DNA of 28,315 nucleotides from Desulfuromonadales bacterium (GCA_029859485.1 JAOUDB010000005.1:1-28315); one strand, 5' to 3'; shown: positions 15,918 through 24,208, counted from the first letter of the stretch. Numbers and translations are program-made. The notes: a model not told the origin generated them from the letters alone.

Positions 15918-16921
15918 GGCTGACCTCCGCTTTCAGACTTTCCCCGGAGCAGTGATTCGGGGTGGGTTTCAAGATACTGAACCAACACCTTGATCGAGCG
16001 CATGGCATCGGTAATCTCGCGCAACATTTGCAGAGCCTCAATACGGACGTCAGAGTTCTCTCCGACAAGGCCCTGCAGATCGACCATGACCTTATCGGCC
16101 TGTTGCAGAGTATCCTGGGCAACGGTGCCAATTTGATGTATTTCGGAACTCAGCGGTTTAACCTCATCGTCCAGATTGTTGATAAATTTTCGAGCATCAC
16201 TCATTGTTGCATTTGCATTCCCGAAAAGTTTCCCGATCCGCTCATCAAGGTTTTTAGTCAGATGCTGTACATCCTTGAGGGCCTGATCCAGAGCGACAAC
16301 GCTTCCCTTGAGCTCCGGAGTTCGCACGAAGTCATCGATGGAGTCCAATACATCCGAGACCTTCTGAGCAATTTTATCGATTGGGATGTTCTGAAGTTTT
16401 TCTAAAAATGCCTGCATTTGAGACGGAATCGTTGGAATTTCATGATACCTCGAATCGGTGCTGACCAGATTGACCGGTGTGCCCGGGTAGAAATCCAGAT
16501 CGACCATCAACTGCCCGGTGACCAGACTCTGCACCGCTAACTTCCCGCGCAAACCCTTCTTGATAAGATTGTTGACCGTTTTATCAGGATCTTTGACCCG
16601 GTTTATTAGCTGGCCCTGTTCATCACAACAGACCTGGAAACGGGTTGGGTCGATATCGACAAGCACGGGGATGTCGATATCAAGCGTCTCGCTGTTGATT
16701 ATCATTCTGATTGCGGAGACCTGACCGATCGGCACTCCACGAAAGCTGACCGGAGAACCGAGAGTGAGTCCTTTCACAGAACCTTTGAAATAGAGGACAT
16801 GAACCTCTGTCTTTTTGAACAGTTTGCCGGAGCCGAAGATCACAAGACCCACTATGACCAGGCCAATAGCTCCCAGAACAAATGCTCCAATAACGGTCGG
16901 ATTGGCTTTATTGCTCATCAT
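15914..16921 (-). CDS. mlaD: MlaD-type MCE domain lipid-transport protein
   Basis: 335 residues: one N-terminal helix (about 10-30, GAFVLGAIGLVIVGLVIF), one MCE domain (about 38-150) with GSVKGLTLGSPVSFRGVPIG and LIKKGLRGKLAVQSLVTGQL, and a long C-terminal helical region (about 190-325) in place of the short tail of E. coli MlaD. An extended helical tail in a single-MCE protein is typical of forms that build a longer tunnel. It holds the periplasmic ring of the lipid transporter. ATG at 16921 or the next codon; AGG lies just upstream. It is 43 bases after mlaF and overlaps the PqiC-like gene by four bases. Confidence 0.92.
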   Translation of the reverse strand: MMSNKANPTVIGAFVLGAIGLVIVGLVIFGSGKLFKKTEVHVLYFKGSVKGLTLGSPVSFRGVPIGQVSAIRMIINSETLDIDIPVLVDIDPTRFQVCCDEQGQLINRVKDPDKTVNNLIKKGLRGKLAVQSLVTGQLMVDLDFYPGTPVNLVSTDSRYHEIPTIPSQMQAFLEKLQNIPIDKIAQKVSDVLDSIDDFVRTPELKGSVVALDQALKDVQHLTKNLDERIGKLFGNANATMSDARKFINNLDDEVKPLSSEIHQIGTVAQDTLQQADKVMVDLQGLVGENSDVRIEALQMLREITDAMRSIKVLVQYLETHPESLLRGKSESGGQP

Positions 16922-16964
16922 TTACCTGCCTTTTCTGACACCTCACGGCCCCGTTGCTTGCTCC

Positions 16965-17741
16965 TCAAATGCTCCCTTCCTCCCCACGAGTCAGAAAACT
17001 TCTGACCTTGGGATCGGAGCTGTTCGCCAGCAGTTCGTTTGGATTGCCCTGGGCAATCATGGTCTTGGTCTCCGGATCGAGAAACACTGAATTATTGCCG
17101 ATGGCAAAGATGCTGGCTAACTCATGGGTGACGATCACGATCGTCGAGCCGAGGCTATCTTTCAATTCAAGAATCAATTCATCAAGCAAATGAGCGCTGA
17201 CTGGGTCAAGCCCCGCAGAGGGTTCATCGAAGAACAGAATCTCCGGATCGAGAGCCATGGCTCGTGCCAGACCCGCCCTTTTACACATACCGCCGCTGAT
17301 TTCCGAAGGGTAGTAATCTTCGAAGCCGGACAAACCGACCAGGGCCAGTTTCAGCGCAATGACATCACTAATCTGTGCCGGATTCAAATCGGTATATGCC
17401 CTTAGCGGTAGGGCGATGTTCTCGGCCAGAGTCATGGAACTCCAAAGGGCTCCGCTCTGATAAAGAACGCCGGCACTTCGCATTATCCGCTCACGCTCTT
17501 TCGAATCGACGTTCCAGAAGTTTGTCTCACCATAGAAAATCTGACCTTTTGCAGGAGCCATCAATCCGGTCAGATGTCGCAGCAGAGTGCTCTTGCCGCA
17601 CCCGCTGCCGCCCATAATAATGAACACATCGTCATGGTTTATTGTGAAAGTCAGATCACGCTGGATCAAAAAATCTCCATAAGACATGGTCAAACCCTCG
17701 ACCGAGATATGAGCTTTTGCTTTTGGGACAGCATCGACCAT
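16965..17741 (-). CDS. mlaF: MlaF-type ABC transporter ATPase
   Basis: 258 residues. Walker A GGSGCGKS (residues 44-51), Q-loop region YQSGALWSSMTL, signature ISGGMCKRAGLARAMALDP (from residue 148) and Walker B LFFDEPSAGLDP (169-180) are all intact. The signature form SGGM-KR is characteristic of the Mla subgroup. It powers phospholipid movement through the MlaE/MlaD complex at the inner membrane. Its ATG lies three bases past the mlaE stop, indicating tight translational coupling. Confidence 0.95.
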   Translation of the reverse strand: MVDAVPKAKAHISVEGLTMSYGDFLIQRDLTFTINHDDVFIIMGGSGCGKSTLLRHLTGLMAPAKGQIFYGETNFWNVDSKERERIMRSAGVLYQSGALWSSMTLAENIALPLRAYTDLNPAQISDVIALKLALVGLSGFEDYYPSEISGGMCKRAGLARAMALDPEILFFDEPSAGLDPVSAHLLDELILELKDSLGSTIVIVTHELASIFAIGNNSVFLDPETKTMIAQGNPNELLANSSDPKVRSFLTRGEEGSI

Positions 17742-17744
17742 GGC

Positions 17745-18869
17745 TTAAATCCCGATTACGTAGAAGACAAAGGTCAGGATTGCACAACAGATCACGATCC
17801 AGGTGATCGCCGTCACCACGGCCGAGGTGGCTGCGGTACCGACCGCAGATGCGCTGCGACCACACTGGATACCTCGCAGGCAGCCGGTCAGGGCGACAAT
17901 CACGCCGTAGAAAAGACTCTTGATCAAACCGGCACCGAAATGATGTAACGGGACCGCTTTTTGGGTTTGTAAAAAATATTGAGTCGGCGTGATATCGAAT
18001 AATCCGACGCCAACGAGCGCCCCGCCCAGGATCCCCATCAGGTCCGAATAGATACAAAGCAGCGGCATCATCAGGGTCAATGCCAGCATGCGCGGCAAAA
18101 CCAAATATTCCATCGGAGATATGCCGAAGGTGGTCAGGGCATCGATCTCCTCGTTGACCTGCATCGTCCCCAACTGCGCGGCAAAGGCGGCGCCCGTGCG
18201 ACCAGCCATGATGATACCGGTCATCATGGCCCCCATGTCGCGGGCCATTCCGATTCCAACCAGATCGGCGACGAATATCTCAGCACCGAACAGCTTTAAT
18301 TGAACCGCTCCGACAAAAGCGAGGATCAACCCGAACAGGACGCTGATCAGGGAGATTATCGGCAGAGCGTTGAAACCACTGTCCTGAACGAAAACCATCA
18401 TCTCAGAAAAGGGGAAACGGGCGCGGCCAAGAGCTAACTTGGCGCAACCGATAAATGCTTCGCCGATGAACTGCAACATTTCGCGATAAGAACGATGTCG
18501 GGCAATCGCCTGCGTGCCCAGGTAGTCGACAATCGATACATGCTTGGCCTCGCGCCGATCGCCTTTGCGCTCAGGGACCGCAGTTGCCAGTCGCAACAGC
18601 CCCTTTACTCCTTGCGGCAGAGTGTCCCAGTGAACAGAGATTTCACGCGACCCACAGGCCGCGATTATTTTCAGCAGGATCGTAATGAGACTGGTATCCC
18701 ACGAATCGAGATTTCGCGTTGTGATGGTAACGCTGGAAATTTCAGCGGCTGAGGTCAACCGGTCAACAACCGGCTGTGTGTCCGGCTGAGACTGACCCAG
18801 CTTCCAGGTTCCACCCAGAATGACCTGTAGCTGATTATCAACCAGGGAGATGTCGAGGTGAGCGTTCAA
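17745..18869 (-). CDS. mlaE: MlaE-type lipid ABC permease with fused N-terminal STAS domain
   Basis: 374 residues, about 110 longer than E. coli MlaE. Residues about 1-95 form a STAS domain (ending LPQGVKGLLRLATAVPE), the counterpart of the separate MlaB protein; residues about 120-374 are the permease with GRTGAAFAAQLGTMQVNEEI, EIDALTTFGISPMEYLVLPR and FGVI-like final helices. STAS-MlaE fusions are known in deltaproteobacteria and others. It forms the membrane core that exchanges phospholipids with MlaD. The start is TTG with GGAAGG a few bases upstream. It is the first gene of the operon; a possible promoter lies 46-73 bases upstream. Confidence 0.92.
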   Translation of the reverse strand: MNAHLDISLVDNQLQVILGGTWKLGQSQPDTQPVVDRLTSAAEISSVTITTRNLDSWDTSLITILLKIIAACGSREISVHWDTLPQGVKGLLRLATAVPERKGDRREAKHVSIVDYLGTQAIARHRSYREMLQFIGEAFIGCAKLALGRARFPFSEMMVFVQDSGFNALPIISLISVLFGLILAFVGAVQLKLFGAEIFVADLVGIGMARDMGAMMTGIIMAGRTGAAFAAQLGTMQVNEEIDALTTFGISPMEYLVLPRMLALTLMMPLLCIYSDLMGILGGALVGVGLFDITPTQYFLQTQKAVPLHHFGAGLIKSLFYGVIVALTGCLRGIQCGRSASAVGTAATSAVVTAITWIVICCAILTFVFYVIGI

Positions 18870-18914
18870 AAAGACCTTCCGGTAGCGGTGAAAGACAAAA
18901 GTTACATTGTCTAA

Positions 18915-18942
18915 AATATAGCAGAAGTTACGGATATTTCAC
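18915..18942 (-). promoter_or_regulatory. mlaE: Possible sigma70 promoter for the mla operon
   Basis: Minus strand GTGAAA, 16-base spacer, TATATT, ending about 46 bases before the mlaE start. The -10 is good and the -35 moderate (4 of 6). Confidence 0.3.
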
Positions 18943-19000
18943 GATTTTGAAGAAATCGCAACAGAAGTCAACGAGCCGGATATCAAGCCTTCGCTTAATA

Positions 19001-19024
19001 AACAACCCCGTCCTCTGGAGGGGG
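19001..19024 (-). terminator. Rho-independent-like terminator
   Basis: On the minus strand CCCCTCC, loop AGA, GGA-C-GGGG (seven pairs with one bulged base) is followed by TTGTTTATT. It lies about 20 bases past the stop of a possible 40-codon gene and upstream of the mla promoter region, so it would separate the two. Confidence 0.5.
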
Positions 19025-19043
19025 CGCTACTTTGTACTGAATT

Positions 19044-19166
19044 TTAACTGCAGGCAGCGCACCCTTCATCGTTAGTTGCAACGTCTACATGTGAACCCGG
19101 TTGAAGCTCTACCGTTCCACTGCCTGCACCAGGTTGTACAACGGATAAGTCTGGAGTCTGAGACAC
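19044..19166 (-). CDS. Possible 40-residue peptide with a C-terminal CxxC
   Basis: A GTG-started frame encoding 40 residues, beginning VSQTPDLSVVQPGAGSG and ending VATNDEGCAACS. It has no membrane segment; it is Val/Gly/Thr-rich with two cysteines in a CAAC arrangement four residues from the end. A terminator-like hairpin follows its stop by about 20 bases, which supports a real transcript. The ribosome site is weak (GAAAGG 13 bases upstream). I recognise no family; a small metal-binding or modified peptide, or a degenerate gene end, are possible. Competing frames on both strands look less protein-like. The flanking 19167-19347 shows nothing I can name. Confidence 0.3.
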   Translation of the reverse strand: MSQTPDLSVVQPGAGSGTVELQPGSHVDVATNDEGCAACS

Positions 19167-19347
19167 TCATTGTAGCAGCCTTTCACAAGTCATTGCGCAC
19201 GACAGTAATAACGATTCAGATCGAAAAGTCCCGACTTCACCGGTTGATCCTCTCTTCCCAGACTGAAAGTTTCTAAACGCTCATTTCCCGTCACAGAATT
19301 CTTATGTATCAGAACAGATAAGCTTTGGTATCCAGACTATGAGATAC

Positions 19348-19376
19348 TTGCAGTCCCACACAGAATGACATAAACT
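19348..19376 (+). promoter_or_regulatory. Candidate sigma70 promoter for the phasin-like/UbiB-like pair
   Basis: TTGCAG, 17-base spacer, TAAACT, about 50 bases before the ATG at 19429. Both boxes match four or more consensus positions at ideal spacing. Confidence 0.4.
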
Positions 19377-19428
19377 CTGAATATTGTTTATCGAAAGCCT
19401 CCTTTCCAAGACCCTGGTGACATGAACG

Positions 19429-19638
19429 ATGTTTGATTTATTGAAACGATGTGAAGAAGCTCGCAAGGAGGCCTTCCGTGCTTTCGTCGATCAGCGTGTC
19501 GATGAAGCTCTACAGCGCTTCCGCGTGGCTCGCACCGAAGATGTCGAGTCGCTTAGCTATCGACTGGAACACGTCGAAAGCAAGGTCAACGACCAAATCT
19601 CAATTCGTTCAGATCAGGTATCATCATGGACCTCCTAA
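19429..19638 (+). CDS. Short phasin-like coiled-coil protein
   Basis: 69 residues, all helical: an N-terminal amphipathic part (RCEEARKEAFRAFVDQRVDE) and a C-terminal VARTEDVESLSYRLEHVESK segment. The latter resembles the end of phasin-superfamily (poly-hydroxyalkanoate granule-associated) proteins, which carry a V-A-[ST]-x-x-D-V-E-x-L repeat-like coiled coil. There is no signal or membrane helix. The ribosome site is weak. Its last 13 bases overlap the start of the UbiB-like gene, so the two are co-translated. Similarity to phasins is by pattern only; full phasins are longer. A regulatory or tethering partner of the kinase is an inference. Confidence 0.6.
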   Translation: MFDLLKRCEEARKEAFRAFVDQRVDEALQRFRVARTEDVESLSYRLEHVESKVNDQISIRSDQVSSWTS

Positions 19639-21275
19639 GTGTCAAACAACATCGCGAACAGGGCAAGCGTCTGGTGGAAATCGTTCGGATACTAGGTCGC
19701 TACGATCTAGCCGATTGGTTTCACAAGATTCCGACTCAGTCCGTTCGTGATCTATTGCTGAGCAAGGAAACGCAGGCCATTGCGGACGAGCCCGTCGGAG
19801 AACGCCTACGCCTGGCTTTGACGGAACTGGGAACGACCTTCATCAAAATGGGGCAAGTACTCAGTACGCGAGCCGACCTGGTTGGGCCCGACATTGCGAT
19901 GGAGCTGCGCAAACTTCAAGCGGATACGCCCCCCGATCCCTCGGAGACTGTTCGGCAAACAATGTTGGATGAACTGGGCAAAGTCCCGGGGGAATTGTTT
20001 GCAGAGTTTGAAGCCGAGGCGTTCTCCTCGGCATCAGTGGGGCAGGTGCATCGCGCGAGATTGGCCAATGGACAGCAAGTCGTCGTGAAGGTTCAACATG
20101 CGGGAATCCAAGAAAAGGTCCGCATCGATTTGGATTTGCTTGAAACGCTCGCAAAATTGTTGCAGGAGCACGTGCCAGAGGCAAGGAATTATCAACCGGT
20201 AGCCACGACTCGCGAGTTTCGTAGGACGCTGCTGCGGGAATTGGATTTCTCTTGCGAACGCAGCAATATTGAGACCTTCACTCGCAATTTCGAAGGTGAC
20301 AAAACGGTTCACCTCCCGTTGGTGGTCAAAGATCTTTCCAGCAAACGTGTGTTGACGATGGAACTGCTTAGCGGGATTCCCGTATCGGAATCCGAGAAAC
20401 TCGCCGCAGATGGTGTTGACTTGAACCATCTGGCCAGAGACGCGGCAATGATCTTTATGAACATGATTTTTCGAGACGGTTTCTATCACGCCGATCCGCA
20501 TCCGGGAAATTTCATTGTGCTCGCTGGTGGCGTCGTCGGGCTACTCGATTGTGGCATGGTCGAGCGGTTAGATGATGAAATGCATGAGTTGTTCGAGGAC
20601 TTGCTGCTGATGTTGATGCACCGCGACGCCGAAGGACTTTCCGATACGTTGTTGCGAGCTGGTTCAGCTCCTGCGGATGTAGATCGAGTGGCGTTTCGTG
20701 CCGATGTCAGTGCTCTGCTGATTCAGTACGGCTCTCAATCGCTGGCAGATTTTGACCTTGGCGGAGCGATTGGCCAGCTTTTTGACATCGTGCGACGGCA
20801 CCATGTGGTGATGCCATCAGCCGCATCGCTGCTGTTGAAAACGCTCGTCATGCTGGAGGGGACCGCTCAACTGCTCAATCCGAACTTCAACATCAATGAA
20901 GTCATCACACCTTTCAGGGACCAATTGATCCGTTCTCGCCTGGACCCCAAACGTTTGACTCGCCATCTGCGACAATCCATACGGGACGTTGATCGTTTGA
21001 TGCGAAACGGTCCGCGGAACATCGCCGACATTCTCGATCGTGCTCAGTCGGGTAAGTTTCAGATTCAACACGAGGTCAATCATCTTGCTTTGGTGGCCAA
21101 TCGCGTGGCTGGCGGATTGCTGATCGCTTCGTTGCTGGTCGCGTCAGCCTTGCTATTGAGCCACCAGGTTCCGCCATGTCTTTTCGGGGAATCGGTTCTT
21201 GGCGGCCTGGGCTTTTTCGTTGCAGCAGGATTCGGCGCACGTTTGCTTTGGCGAATCAGAAAAGACATCCGCTAA
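19626..21275 (+). CDS. UbiB/AarF/ABC1-family atypical kinase
   Basis: 549 residues with all family motifs: the KxGQ motif (K74-Q77, IKMGQVLSTRADLV), the Ala-rich/Ser loop FSSASVGQVHRA (residues 133-144), the ATP-site lysine in VVVKVQ (K155), the ELDFSCERSN block, HADPHPGN (288-295) and the metal-binding Asp308 in LLDCG. Two C-terminal membrane helices (about 485-540) anchor it. UbiB-type proteins are ATPases needed for ubiquinone or isoprenoid-lipid handling. It overlaps the phasin-like gene. The pair is the only plus-strand block between 1 and 25 kb and sits between unrelated operons, suggesting it arrived separately; this is an impression from layout and sequence texture, not a computed result. 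The native substrate is unknown. Confidence 0.92.
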   Translation: MDLLSVKQHREQGKRLVEIVRILGRYDLADWFHKIPTQSVRDLLLSKETQAIADEPVGERLRLALTELGTTFIKMGQVLSTRADLVGPDIAMELRKLQADTPPDPSETVRQTMLDELGKVPGELFAEFEAEAFSSASVGQVHRARLANGQQVVVKVQHAGIQEKVRIDLDLLETLAKLLQEHVPEARNYQPVATTREFRRTLLRELDFSCERSNIETFTRNFEGDKTVHLPLVVKDLSSKRVLTMELLSGIPVSESEKLAADGVDLNHLARDAAMIFMNMIFRDGFYHADPHPGNFIVLAGGVVGLLDCGMVERLDDEMHELFEDLLLMLMHRDAEGLSDTLLRAGSAPADVDRVAFRADVSALLIQYGSQSLADFDLGGAIGQLFDIVRRHHVVMPSAASLLLKTLVMLEGTAQLLNPNFNINEVITPFRDQLIRSRLDPKRLTRHLRQSIRDVDRLMRNGPRNIADILDRAQSGKFQIQHEVNHLALVANRVAGGLLIASLLVASALLLSHQVPPCLFGESVLGGLGFFVAAGFGARLLWRIRKDIR

Positions 21276-21293
21276 ACTCAAAAAGTCACAGCT

Positions 21294-21311
21294 CTTATTT
21301 GAGCACACCAT
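21294..21311. repeat. 18-base exact repeat, copy 2
   Basis: CTTATTTGAGCACACCAT, identical to 6396-6413, in the gap between the UbiB-like and AraC-type genes. On the minus strand it reads GVLK-stop as in the outer-membrane factor gene, in the same frame as the preceding AraC-type gene past its stop. Confidence 0.6.
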
Positions 21312-21393
21312 TACAGAGACCGTACGACCGAGAAGTTTCTTGCCACTTCGCGCCCAAAAAACCCGGTTCAGTTATCTTTAAGGCTTGGTTTGA

Positions 21394-22389
21394 TTAGCCG
21401 TTTCGGGAGGGAAGCGTCGTACGGTATTCGCTGGGAGTTTGACCTGAGATGTTTCGGAAAAAGCGGGTGAAGTGTGCCGGGCTCTGAAAGCCCAGCCGAA
21501 ATGCGACCTCGATAATTTGCAGATCAAGCTGCTGCAACAAGTCGCACGCCTGATCGTACTTAATTTGCATCACAATGGCTCTGAAGCTCGTACCTTCCTC
21601 TTTCAATCGACGCTGTAAAGATCGGGCACTTCCGCCGGAGAGGTAAGAGACCTCCTGAAATGAAGGGCACGATGAGGGCGGGTACGTTTTGAGAAGGTAT
21701 TTGAGCGTTCCAGCCAGACCCATGTCTGGTACGGTATCACCATTGCCCGAAGGGGTCGTTTTCAAGAGCGGGGTTTTGAACCGATTGGCGAGAAGAGAAC
21801 GTGGTATCGGCAGTGAGCCTATTTCTGATGACACAGAAATCTGTATGCCATTCAAACTTTCCTGGATGAGATCCGGCATCTCGCATTCAATCTCAAAACA
21901 CCATTCGTCTGGAGTCCAATCGGGCTCTATAAATTGACGAATGATCGACAACATGATTTTGCCACGATACATGGCAAATTCGTCAGCACCCCGCAAGGCA
22001 CCCATTCTAGATCCCCGGGAGTTGAAATATAATGTGTCGCCGTGCTCTTCGATCCAGATATTCAGACCGGTGCTCTCTTTCTTTGCGAATAGACATACTC
22101 CCTTGATTGCTTCAAAAAGTGTTGGCGCACTTGCAATCTTTTGCGAAAGTTTCTGTGTCAAAGAGGGGTTTGCGATTCGCCAACCAAAACCATCGATCCC
22201 TTCCCGCTCAGCCATATCCTCAACAAAGTCATAGGTGGCACGTGTCATTACGAACATATTGGGATTTTCAAGCAGGCCTAAAGGAAGTTTGTGCCTCTCA
22301 AGATGGCGCTCGACCGGCGTGCCAATATCCTTGAGAAAAGCGATAAAGGGATAGAGTTGGCTTGCTCGGGATATGGGTGTACGTTGCAT
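21394..22389 (-). CDS. AraC-family transcriptional regulator (Arabinose_bd-type sensor domain)
   Basis: 331 residues from an ATG with AGG five bases upstream; a GTG two codons earlier is possible. The N-terminal two thirds (about 5-200) resemble the AraC-type arabinose-binding/OruR sensor domain (PLGLLENPNMFVMTRATYDF, IASAPTLFEAIKGVCLFAK). The C-terminal HTH_18 domain (about 235-325) has SGGSARSLQRRLKEEGTSFR and the signature IIEVAFRLGFQSPAHFTRFF-RNISGQTPSEYR. Relatives of this layout respond to small organic molecules, including ornithine or fatty acids; the effector here is unknown. It stands alone, converging on the UbiB-like gene, with a possible promoter about 80-110 bases upstream. Its target is not apparent. 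Confidence 0.93.
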   Translation of the reverse strand: MQRTPISRASQLYPFIAFLKDIGTPVERHLERHKLPLGLLENPNMFVMTRATYDFVEDMAEREGIDGFGWRIANPSLTQKLSQKIASAPTLFEAIKGVCLFAKKESTGLNIWIEEHGDTLYFNSRGSRMGALRGADEFAMYRGKIMLSIIRQFIEPDWTPDEWCFEIECEMPDLIQESLNGIQISVSSEIGSLPIPRSLLANRFKTPLLKTTPSGNGDTVPDMGLAGTLKYLLKTYPPSSCPSFQEVSYLSGGSARSLQRRLKEEGTSFRAIVMQIKYDQACDLLQQLDLQIIEVAFRLGFQSPAHFTRFFRNISGQTPSEYRTTLPSRNG

Positions 22390-22466
22390 GGGCACCTACT
22401 CGTATTTAACGATTGTGCACTGATTTAATAAGGTTCTATTTAAGTTCAATACGACCCTTTGTAAAC

Positions 22467-22495
22467 ATTGAAGTATTTAGCAGGCCACTTGTCAA
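22467..22495 (-). promoter_or_regulatory. Possible promoter of the AraC-type gene
   Basis: Minus strand TTGACA (perfect -35), 17-base spacer, TTCAAT (-10, 4 of 6), about 78 bases before the start. A second weaker pair (TTTACA-16-TTAAAT) lies closer. The rest of 22496-22760 has no recognisable gene. Confidence 0.35.
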
Positions 22496-22682
22496 GTACG
22501 ATCATGTTTGGAATTTGAACAAGAGGATACTTTTGCGAGCAGGAAGTTGATGCTGAAATGCTCATCAGAGTCAAATTCGGTAACTTCGGACAATTCCTAT
22601 AAACCCTGGTCCTGGCCCACTTAAATTCTCAGAAATCCTCTCATATTGTTTTGAACGGCCAAACGTGTAGAAAGACATAATT

Positions 22683-22708
22683 CTTATTTGTTCTGCTTAT
22701 TTGTTCTG
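22683..22708. repeat. Two tandem copies of a 13-base unit
   Basis: CTTATTTGTTCTG occurs twice with no gap in the non-coding stretch between the AraC-type and histidine kinase genes. No function assigned. Confidence 0.6.
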
Positions 22709-22760
22709 CATTCCAGTAACAATGAGAGCTTCCTGGCAGCAGTGCTGAGTGACACATTCA

Positions 22761-24137
22761 TCAACGGCGTGAGTTATTATCCATAACAGGAAAATAGAGT
22801 TCAAATGTGGTCCCCTCATTTACCTTGCTTTCAACGGAAATAAAACCATTGTGGCGCTCAACAATACCTTGGGTCATCGACAGCCCCAGACCGATCCCGA
22901 CGCCAACAGGTTTCGTTGTAAAGAAGGCGTCAAAAATCTTAGTGATTGTATCGGTCTCTATGCCGCACCCCGTATCACTCACTGTTAAAGCAGCATACCT
23001 GCCCGCGTTTCGCCCTTTCTTAACAAGCGTATCCTGCTGGGTTAGTTCCGTTTCTTGCAGGGTGACCTTTAGATCACCTGTTCCGTCCATGGCATAGACG
23101 GCATTGGCGAAAAGGTTGGCCATGACTTGATGTAATTGGCCAACATCCACGTTGACAATAGAATTTGCAGTAATCTGTTTAACTAGATTCGTGGACGAGG
23201 GGATGACAGGGCGCAGCAACCGCAAGGCTTCAATAACGATGTCTGAAATGACATAAGGCTCAAGCACACTTTCTTCTCTTCGGCTGAAAACAAGGAGCTG
23301 CCGTGTGAGATTAGCCGCCCGCTCAGTTGCAGATCTTATGTGTTCAAGACTCTCCTCAAATGGATTTTCTTTTGCGGCAGGGGTGATTTCAATAATATCT
23401 AGGTGACCAGTAATAACAGATAGCAGGTTGTTAAAATCATGAGCGATACCACTAGCCATTGTGCCGATAGTCTCCATTTTACGAGCTTGCTGGAGACTGT
23501 TCTCAAGGGCCTTCAGTTCGGCCTCTCTTTGTTGCAGGGCTTCATTGACGTTAAACTTGTGTATAACCTCTCCAATCGCATTGGACAATGATTCGAGAAG
23601 CAAAACATCTTCTGTCGACAGTAGGTCGCTTCTTTGGTCTGCTATATGTAACAAGCCCACCGTTGTGGCCTGATAGCAAATCGGGATAACAGAAAGTGTA
23701 GCGAACTCGCTTTCAATGCATTTCCCACGATAGCGATGCAAAAACTGCTCGGGAACCTTTTGGGCAAATCCTTGCAAATCATCCGTGTAAATAGAACCGC
23801 AGGATGTCAGGAGAGGCTGATCCCAGGTGTCTGGCTGCCCTGTGATAATTCTTGTGCAAGCGCATTCATGTTCGATGAATGAAAGACAGTTTTCCGATTC
23901 CCAGAACTCATTTGTGAAGCCGACGTAAGCTTCATAAGGCATGGTTCCTTGAGGCTCAAGGATGCGAATACCAACACATTGGCATCCGGTCCAAAGGGAT
24001 AAGTTTTCAACAACAGAAGAGATATACTCTTGACGAGAAAAAGAGTTTTTAAAAGGATTTGATAGAAACTGGGCAGAATTATACGCCAGAGAAGAAGTCT
24101 TATTGTTTTCGGAAATGGTCTGCTCTCCACTAAACAT
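22761..24137 (-). CDS. Orphan GAF-domain sensor histidine kinase
   Basis: 458 residues, no membrane helix, so cytoplasmic. A GAF domain (about 35-195) carries an unusual cysteine set: GCQC (52, 54), Cys84, HECACTR (92, 94), Cys113, GKC (140) and Cys154. A helix with ALQQREAELKALENSLQQAR leads to the H-box MASGIAHDFNNLLSV (His233). The ATPase domain has the N-box HQVMANLFANAVYAM, G1 VSDTGCGI and G2 GIGLGLSMTQ. It autophosphorylates and passes phosphate to a response regulator, but none is encoded nearby. The clustered cysteines could bind a metal or act as a redox sensor (inference). The start has GGGGGAGAG upstream. Confidence 0.93.
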   Translation of the reverse strand: MFSGEQTISENNKTSSLAYNSAQFLSNPFKNSFSRQEYISSVVENLSLWTGCQCVGIRILEPQGTMPYEAYVGFTNEFWESENCLSFIEHECACTRIITGQPDTWDQPLLTSCGSIYTDDLQGFAQKVPEQFLHRYRGKCIESEFATLSVIPICYQATTVGLLHIADQRSDLLSTEDVLLLESLSNAIGEVIHKFNVNEALQQREAELKALENSLQQARKMETIGTMASGIAHDFNNLLSVITGHLDIIEITPAAKENPFEESLEHIRSATERAANLTRQLLVFSRREESVLEPYVISDIVIEALRLLRPVIPSSTNLVKQITANSIVNVDVGQLHQVMANLFANAVYAMDGTGDLKVTLQETELTQQDTLVKKGRNAGRYAALTVSDTGCGIETDTITKIFDAFFTTKPVGVGIGLGLSMTQGIVERHNGFISVESKVNEGTTFELYFPVMDNNSRR

Positions 24138-24208
24138 GAATCTCTCCCCCCAGCGAACAAGCGCAACAAACTACCCGCTATTCTAAGGATGGCTTGTTGA
24201 CATCGTTC

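Noticed and set aside
19071..19170. Alternative minus-strand frame with several Cys, loosely like a zinc-finger Com peptide
   Set aside because: The cysteine spacing does not fit Com-type fingers and the frame overlaps the more plausible 40-residue frame.
19076..19276. Plus-strand 66-codon frame before the phasin-like gene
   Set aside because: No ribosome site or recognisable features; the stretch is better explained by the minus-strand frame and non-coding sequence.
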